In this document: piece after piece, positions 58,335 to 64,000 of the stretch | Layout: each line of letters starts with the position of its first letter | Position numbering within the stretch: the stretch's first letter is position 1 | Assembly: GCF_003255815.1 (NCBI RefSeq) | Contig: NC_037681.1 | Span: 73,247,730 to 73,311,729, forward strand | Length of the DNA: 64,000 nucleotides | Origin: Theropithecus gelada | Taxonomy: Eukaryota; Chordata; Mammalia; Primates; Cercopithecidae | Reading direction: 5' to 3' | Position numbers and translations under genes: made by a program | Notes under the pieces: generated by a model | The model's database searches: none | Told to the model about the DNA's origin: nothing | The model's input: only the letters and a program-made list of their open reading frames with translations

Positions 58335-59845
58335 AACCTCTTAGAACTAATAAACAGATTCCATAAAGTCACAGGACACAAAATTAACATGTGAAAATTA
58401 GTAGCATTTGTATATACCAATAATAAAATAGTCAAAAAATTATACAGGCAATCTCATTTATAGTAGCCACAAAAAACCCACCTAGGAATAAATTTAATCA
58501 AGGTGGTAAAAAAAAAATTCTACAAGAAAAAGCATAAAATACGAATGAAAGGAAGTAAAGAAGATAGAAACAAATAGTCTTCAACAAATCATACAAAACC
58601 TAAATTAGGTAAAGGACACCATATTCAGTAAACAGTACTAAGAAAATTTGATAGCCACATGTAGAAGAATGAAACTGGATCCTTATTTCTCACCATTTAC
58701 AAAAATTAACTCAGGATGGATTAAAGACTTAAATCTAAGACCTGAAACCATAAATTTTCTAGAAGAAAACCTAGGAAAAACTTCTCTGGACATGGCCCAG
58801 GCAAGGGATTTATGACCAAGACCCCAAAAGCTAATGCAATAATAGCAAAAATAATAGGACTAACTAAACTAAAAAGCTTCTGCACAGCAAAATAAATAAA
58901 CATCAAAGTGAACAGACAACCTACAGTTTGTGAGAAAATATTTGCAAATTATGCATCCAACAAAAGACTAATATCTAAATTCTACAAGGAACTCAAATCA
59001 GCAAGGAAAAAACAAATAATGCCATTAAAAGGTGGGCAAATGACATGAATAGACACTCCTCAAAAGAAGATATTCAAATGGCCAAAACAATATGAAGAAA
59101 TTCTTAACATCAGAAATCATCAGGGAAATGCAAATTGAAACCACAATGAGATACCACCTTCCTCCAGACATAATGGCCATTATTAAAAAGTCAAAAAACA
59201 ATAGATACTGGTATGGATGTAGTGAAAGCGAAAGCTTTTACATTGCTGGTGGGAATGTAAATGAGTACAACCTCTGTGGAAAACAGCATGGAGATTTCCC
59301 TCAGAAATGAAAGTAGATCTACCACTGCTGGGTATCTACCCAAAGGAAAAGATGTCGCTACATCAAAAAGACACCTGCACACATGTTTATCTCAGCACAA
59401 TTCACAATTGCAAAGACATGGAATCAACCTAAGTGCCCATCAACCAATGAGTAAAGAAATGTGGTATATATATAGCATGGACTGCCACTCAGCCATAAAA
59501 AAAGAATGAAATAATGTATTTTGCATCTACTTGGATGAAACTGGAGACAATTATTCTAACTGAAATAACTCAATAATCAAAAACCAAATACCACATGATC
59601 TCGTTTACAAGTGGGAGCTAAGTTATGAGTATGCAAAGGCATACAGAGTGGTATAATGGACACTGGAGTCTCAGAATGGGCAGAGGGTGGGAGGAGAGTG
59701 AGGGAGGAAAAACTATCAACCTATTGGGCACATTGTACACCACTCAGGTGACTGGTGCACTAAAATTCCAGACTTCACTCCTATACAGTTCATCCATGTA
59801 ACCAAAAACCACTCGTACCCTGAAAGCTACAGAAGTAAAATTTTA
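58335..59845 (+). mobile_element. second L1-derived segment inserted in the L1
   Basis: The host L1 stops after 'cagttgaataaagaaa' and resumes at about 59846 with 'gagaaaaatacgtgg'. Between them, 58335-58582 repeats the host's own ORF2 zone 56580-57125 minus the Alu. Then 58583-59845 is an L1PB-like 3' end with 'caggcaagggatttatgacc' (58799), 'aaggtgggcaaatgacatga' (59029), 'gggtatctacccaaaggaaa' (59329) and an A-rich end after 'ctacagaagtaaaa'. Confidence 0.75.
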
Positions 59846-60385
59846 AGAAGACAGAGAAAAATACGTGGTATATATAAACAATGGAATACCATTCATTCAA
59901 AAACAGGAATGAGATCATGTTTTTTGTAGCAAAATGGATGGAAGTGGAGTCATTATGTTAAGTAAAATAAGCCAAGCACAGAAAGACAAATATCACATGT
60001 TCTTACTCATATGTGTGAACCAAAAAGTTGCTCACATGGAGACAGAGGTGGAATTACTAATACCAGAGACTGGGAAGGGTGTACGGGTGGTAGGAGGGAG
60101 TAATGAAGAGAGGTTGCTTAACTGGACAAACACTGAATTAGATAGAAGAAGTAAATTCTAATGTTTGATAGCAGAATTAGGTGGCTATAGTTAACAACAA
60201 TGTATTGTATTTTTCTAAACAGCTAGAAGGGAGGATTTCAAATATACTCAACACATAGAAATGATAAACACTTGGGTGATTAATACTTAAATAACCTGAA
60301 CTGACCATTACACATTCTATGCATATAACAAATTTCACATGTACCCCATTAATATCTACAAATATTATGTATCAAATATAAAAAA

Positions 60386-60780
60386 TAATGAAATAATAAA
60401 GTATGAGAAATTGATTCTCCGAGGCAGTAATAACTTACAATAGACTAGTATCAGTGAAAATTCAAGGATGTAGTGGATTTAAGTTATTTGAAGGAATCCC
60501 CATGAAAGAGGATAATCAGGTGGATGAGCTATCTTTGGCTCCACATAAAAAAATTGTATTTTGTCACAAAAGTTGATATTACAAGTTTCCATTAAGTCAA
60601 ACTACTGTTTAATGTTCACATATTGAAACTTTGCATAACTGTGTTTCTATAACTTTGGGTCAGATAATTTTATGACAATCTTTTAAAATTCACGTATTTG
60701 GATTCAAAGCAGCTACTGCTTCTTTTCTACTTATCGTTTTGGAAACATAAAAAAATTAAAATATAATTTTTTATATCAAG
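60386..60780. other. unassigned AT-rich interval
   Basis: No recognised feature. Confidence 0.4.
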
Positions 60781-60787
60781 GGTTTTG

Positions 60788-60968
60788 TTTTTGCTTTGTT
60801 ATGTTTTGTTTTAGAGTCAGGGTTCGGGGTTTTGCTTTGTTGCCCAGACTGGAATGCAGTGGCACAATCATGGCTTACTGTAGCTTTGAACGCCTGTGTC
60901 CAAGTGATCCTCCTGTATCAGCCTCCCAAGTAGTCGGGACTACAGGCATGTGCCACTATGCCCAGCTA
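60788..60968 (-). mobile_element. old Alu monomer (FLAM/AluJ left-arm type)
   Basis: Only one Alu arm in reverse: 'gctttgttgcccagactgg', 'ggcacaatcatggcttactg' and 'ccactatgcccagct'. Possible target duplication 'atatcaag' at about 60773-60780 and 60971-60978. Confidence 0.8.
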
Positions 60969-61233
60969 AAAATATCAAGTTTTAAAATCATGAAAAAACA
61001 ATCCAGATTTCAGATTTGATGCTTCCATATTTTGAAGACTTCTTTTTTTTAAAAAAATGGTTCTATTTTAATACTGTCAATCTTCAGATTTTTGTATTTT
61101 GAAATTTTTCATACTTTGCACAGGAAACAGAAGTGAAAGTTTGAAAAACATAAAGTTTAAGAAGAAAAATAAAATGTTAAAAATGTCTGCCTTGTGCCCT
61201 GCTTAGTTCAACATACACAAAGATAAATATGAA

Positions 61234-61267
61234 TACATACTCTCTCTCTCTCTCTTTCTCTCTCCCC
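61234..61267. repeat. (TC)n microsatellite
   Basis: CT repeats ending in a C-run. Confidence 0.9.
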
Positions 61268-61890
61268 CCGCTGCTCCATCTGTCTACATGCAAACACTTC
61301 GAAAATTCCAGTTAAGAGGATGTTTCAAGGGAATACATGAGATGAGCTGACAGATCTACTAGAATATTTATCCATTTCTAATAAATGTATAAAAAGTGGT
61401 TTCCTGAGAAATATTTTCAGGATCCATTCGGCCTGGAATTATGAATTGTTTTGATAAATATCTCTACTTGGTGAGATTCACTGAGTCAGTATGTTGCTTG
61501 AACTTTGTTATTTAAAATTAACCATTTTATTCTAAATTGCAGTCTAAAATTATAGAATCATTCTAATTAAAATTCAATTGTTTTGACTACCAGAAGTTTC
61601 AAACGTCTTCCATTTAGTTAAAATTTGTATATAGACACATGTATTTTCAGCATAGCATACCAGCTAACTGCATGGAGGAGTCTCAAGTAGCAGTATCAAT
61701 TACTTCACCAAATCAAATAATAATCTGCTGAAAACCAAAAATAATCATATAAGTAATGAGATAAATTGCAAAATTGGCCACAGTCTTTCTTCCCTCCCTT
61801 TGCACTGTGACTTTGGTGATCTATCTTCCCAAAAAGACATGGAGTATGTTTCTCACTCTTTGAATCTGATTGGCTGTCGGCACTTGCTTT
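61268..61890. other. unassigned interval
   Basis: No recognised feature. Confidence 0.4.
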
Positions 61891-61892
61891 GG

Positions 61893-62150
61893 TTATAAGA
61901 ATGCAGCAGATTGCAAAATTTTTCTCCCACTCTGTAGGCTGCCTGTTCGCTCTGATGATAGTTTCTTTTGCTGTGCAGAATTTTTTTAGTTTAATTAGAT
62001 CCCATTTGTCAATGTTTGCTTTTGTTGCAATTGCTTTTGGCATCTCTTTCATGAAACCTTTGCTGCAGCCTATGTCCAGAATGGTATTTCCTAGGTTGAC
62101 TTCGAGGTTTTTATAGTTTATGTATTTTTCCTGTGTCATGGGGGTTCCAT
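61893..62150 (-). mobile_element. short L1 ORF2 fragment (L1PA/PB-like)
   Basis: About 255 bp of L1 ORF2 in reverse: 'tctcccactctgtaggctgc', 'tttcttttgctgtgcagaat', 'gtcaatgtttgcttttgttg' and 'atgggggttccatccttca'. The minus frame 61705-62172 reads through it (KANIDKWDLIKLKKFCTAKE, NRQPTEWE), showing low decay. There is no poly(A) and no 3' UTR, so it is an internal fragment. Confidence 0.85.
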
Positions 62151-63470
62151 CCTTCAAATAATTTAAGTCCACTAAATTTGTTGGAAATTATATTTTTCTG
62201 ATCTTATTTACATAGCAAAATTTCTATATAAAACAAACTTTTTACTTTTCAATAGTAATCATTATTGTTCCTATTTGAGTAACTTACAAAGTATGTAATT
62301 ATAAATTACATACAATATACACCAATTGTTTTTATTTAAATGATGTCCACATTTTATTTATAGCGAATGGCAATATTGTTTCTTCAGTTTAGATAGCTCC
62401 ATCTAATCAAATAACAGATAGACACACTGATAGGAATGATATAACAGGTTCTAATACTAGTTTTAACAAAGAAAACTAAGATAATAGTCAATTTCTTTTC
62501 CCTCTGTTGTCTCATTTATGAGGGAAAGAGAATGAAGCCTCCTCACTAGTCTTTGAGGGTGGCTGTCAGGATAAGGTGAAATGGTACATCTTCAAGCACT
62601 TCAAAAAAGCATAAAAGGCTATGTAAATGTAAAGTAATGTCATTGTTACATCAGGAGAATAGACTCTCCTAAGCCTCATAAACATACAGACAGGAGAGTT
62701 AGTCCCTACATAAAAATGAATCACTTTGGTGCAATACAAAAAGCACTTTCTTGCTCTCTCTGGGAAGTTGAGGGGAGATCCTCTGGTGGGCCCTCCAAGC
62801 ATTTCACAATAAATCTTGCATTTCATTAATCAACTATGGGCATTTAAAAAGGCCACCTGTTTTCTAGTTGTTGCTTAAAATGAAAGATGCTGCCCTAGGT
62901 GACTACTTTCTGATTAATCTGGATATTTACTGCACTATTTCTCACGTTATCATCAATCCACACAAATATTTAAAGTCAAAAGAGGCTTATAAAAATATTA
63001 CGCTCAGTAAAGACAACAAGAGGGAATGGAGTGGCAGAGAGACAGATAGAACTAGAGGCATAGAAAAAGGTGAGGGGGAGATAAGTGTCTGGAAGAGTAG
63101 AATTTTCAAATTTCAAATGCATTTCTTCTGGTAAATCATGATTTTTTAGGAGAAAATCAAGTAACCCCTTGTTAACTTTGTGAACTTCATAATGACTAGA
63201 TCTGTTTATTATTCTTTGGTGGATCTACTTGCCTCAGAATGAAGTCCTGATAAAATCAGAGTTTTGGGTATCATGTCCACATGGACCATTTCTCTTTGTC
63301 TTATAATATGGCTTCACACTGAGCAGGGCCTCTAACCCCAACCAGCTATGGTAAGCGTATGTGGCGTGAGTCTCAGTGGGCTTATAGTGGAATAATGAGG
63401 CCTATAGTGGATAAGCAGTCACATAAAACAACTATGAAGTCTGTAAGACCTGAAGGTTGTGCTGTCACAT
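62151..63470. other. interval with a possible MIR fragment
   Basis: No gene seen. 62545-62640 weakly resembles MIR ('tgtcaggataaggtgaaatg', 'taaaaggctatgtaaatg') but is too diverged for a firm call. Other frames (62566-62826, 62868-63134) lack motifs. Confidence 0.35.
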
Positions 63471-63475
63471 ATATT

Positions 63476-63689
63476 TTCTCTCTTGTTCTCTCCTCCCTCC
63501 TCTCCCTCTCTCTTTTCCCTCCTTCTTTCTTTCCTTCCTTCCTTCCTTTTCTTTTTTTTCTTTTCTCTTTCTTTCTCTTTCTTTTTCTTTCTTTCTCTCT
63601 CTCTTTCTTTCCTTTTCTTTCTTCTCTCTCTCTCTCCTTCCTTCCTTCTTTCCTCTTTATCTCTCTCTCTTTTTCTTTCTTTCTTTCCA
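63476..63689. repeat. 215-bp polypyrimidine tract, (CT)n/(TTCC)n
   Basis: Nearly pure C/T sequence with CTTT, TTCC and CTCT blocks, next to an antisense Alu whose T-rich tail likely seeded it. The four overlapping long frames here (Ser/Leu/Phe-rich on plus; Lys/Glu/Arg-rich on minus) are artefacts. Confidence 0.95.
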
Positions 63690-63964
63690 CAGTCTCGCTC
63701 TGTCCCTCAGGCTGGAGTGTAGTGGTGCAATATGGACTCACTGCAACCTCCGACTCCTGGCCTCGAGCATTTCTCCTGCCTCAGTCTCCTGAGAAGCTGG
63801 GACCATAGGGGTGTACCACCACGCCCAGCTAATTTTTGTATTTTTAGTAGAGACAGGGTATCACCATGTTGGTCAGCTCCTCTCTAACTCCTGACTTCAA
63901 GTGATCTGCCAGCCTTGGTCTCCCAAAGTGCTGGGATTACAGATGTGAGCCACTACACCCGGCC
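63690..63964 (-). mobile_element. AluS/J-type SINE
   Basis: Antisense Alu from 'cacagtctcgctctgtccc' to 'gagccactacacccggcc', with several indels ('ttggtcagctcctctct'). Older than the AluY copies. Confidence 0.92.
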
Positions 63965-64000
63965 CCTCACCTCTCTTTCTTCCCCTTCCTCCCAGCTCAC

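Larger units (their letters stand above)
52953..60385 (+). mobile_element. L1 element (L1MA/L1PB-like), 5' UTR to 3' UTR, internally deleted and interrupted
   Basis: Sense L1 in order. The 5' UTR-like zone (52953-54500) begins 'gaggagcttcaaaatagctg' and is GC-richer than its surroundings. A broken ORF1 (about 54780-55560) follows; its C-terminal part reads YKGTSIRLLANFSAETLQG. ORF2 starts only at the reverse-transcriptase zone (about 55900), so the endonuclease part is missing. ORF2 and 3' UTR then run to about 60385. Three later insertions break it: an Alu (53350-53515), an AluY (56699-57000) and an L1-derived segment (58335-59845). All frames are disabled. Confidence 0.85.

Noticed and set aside
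63359..63808. 149-codon Ser/Leu/Phe-rich frame and its Lys/Glu/Arg-rich antisense partners
   Set aside because: They are translations of a polypyrimidine tract joined to an Alu, with no stop because C/T-only sequence rarely forms stops. No gene evidence.

Overview
This window is nuclear DNA from a primate, most likely an Old World monkey. It holds 16 Alu copies or fragments, MaLR and HERV-L proviruses, L1 elements, and Tigger and hAT-Charlie fossils. Three Alus (10948-11254, 15266-15346, 35300-35607) carry the right-arm variant that reads 'gatccggccactgcac' (or 'gatccagccactgcac') where human AluY has a 'gatcgcgccactgcac' type sequence; I know this variant as typical of macaque/baboon-type AluY. 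I found no intact protein-coding gene, no tRNA or rRNA gene and no bacterial-type feature. The window reads as intergenic or intronic sequence made mostly of transposable elements.

Layout. 1-6.1 kb: Alus, a full-length processed pseudogene of ferritin heavy chain (FTH1) including both UTRs, a MER5-type hAT fragment and an Alu inserted in an Alu. 6.1-20.9 kb: an old antisense L1, a MaLR solo LTR, an HERV-L (MLT2) solo LTR, a near-complete Tigger DNA transposon, several MLT1 and MIR fragments, and a perfect 16-bp hairpin. 20.9-28.0 kb: the most structured locus, a minus-strand MaLR (MST/THE1-like) provirus with a 5-bp target duplication, whose upstream LTR was split by a minus-strand HERV-L provirus (4.8 kb, own 5-bp target duplication). 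The HERV-L copy keeps both LTRs, the tRNA-Leu primer site, gag pieces, a protease piece and an open integrase-end/dUTPase frame, but has lost reverse transcriptase. 28-38 kb: MLT1, simple repeats, a candidate ERV LTR, a Tigger-type fossil and an old sense L1 broken by two Alus. 38.0-39.7 kb: a second, shorter MaLR provirus with perfect target duplications. 39.7-52.9 kb: the quietest part, with an AluY, a Charlie-type element, MER20, two diverged copies of one ERV-like repeat, an MLT1 and local tandem repeats; 46-49 kb has no repeat I recognise. 53-60.4 kb: a sense-strand L1 with 5' UTR and ORF1 remnant but missing the first part of ORF2, interrupted by Alus and by a second L1-derived segment. 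60.4-64 kb: an old Alu monomer, a short L1 fragment, a 215-bp polypyrimidine tract and an Alu.

No genes work together here. What can be read is an insertion history: old L1M, MLT1, MIR, MER and Tigger elements, then MaLR and HERV-L, then AluS and AluY, then the cercopithecoid-type AluY copies. Most open frames are chance frames in Alu or low-complexity DNA. The exceptions are retroviral or L1 remnants and the ferritin pseudogene.
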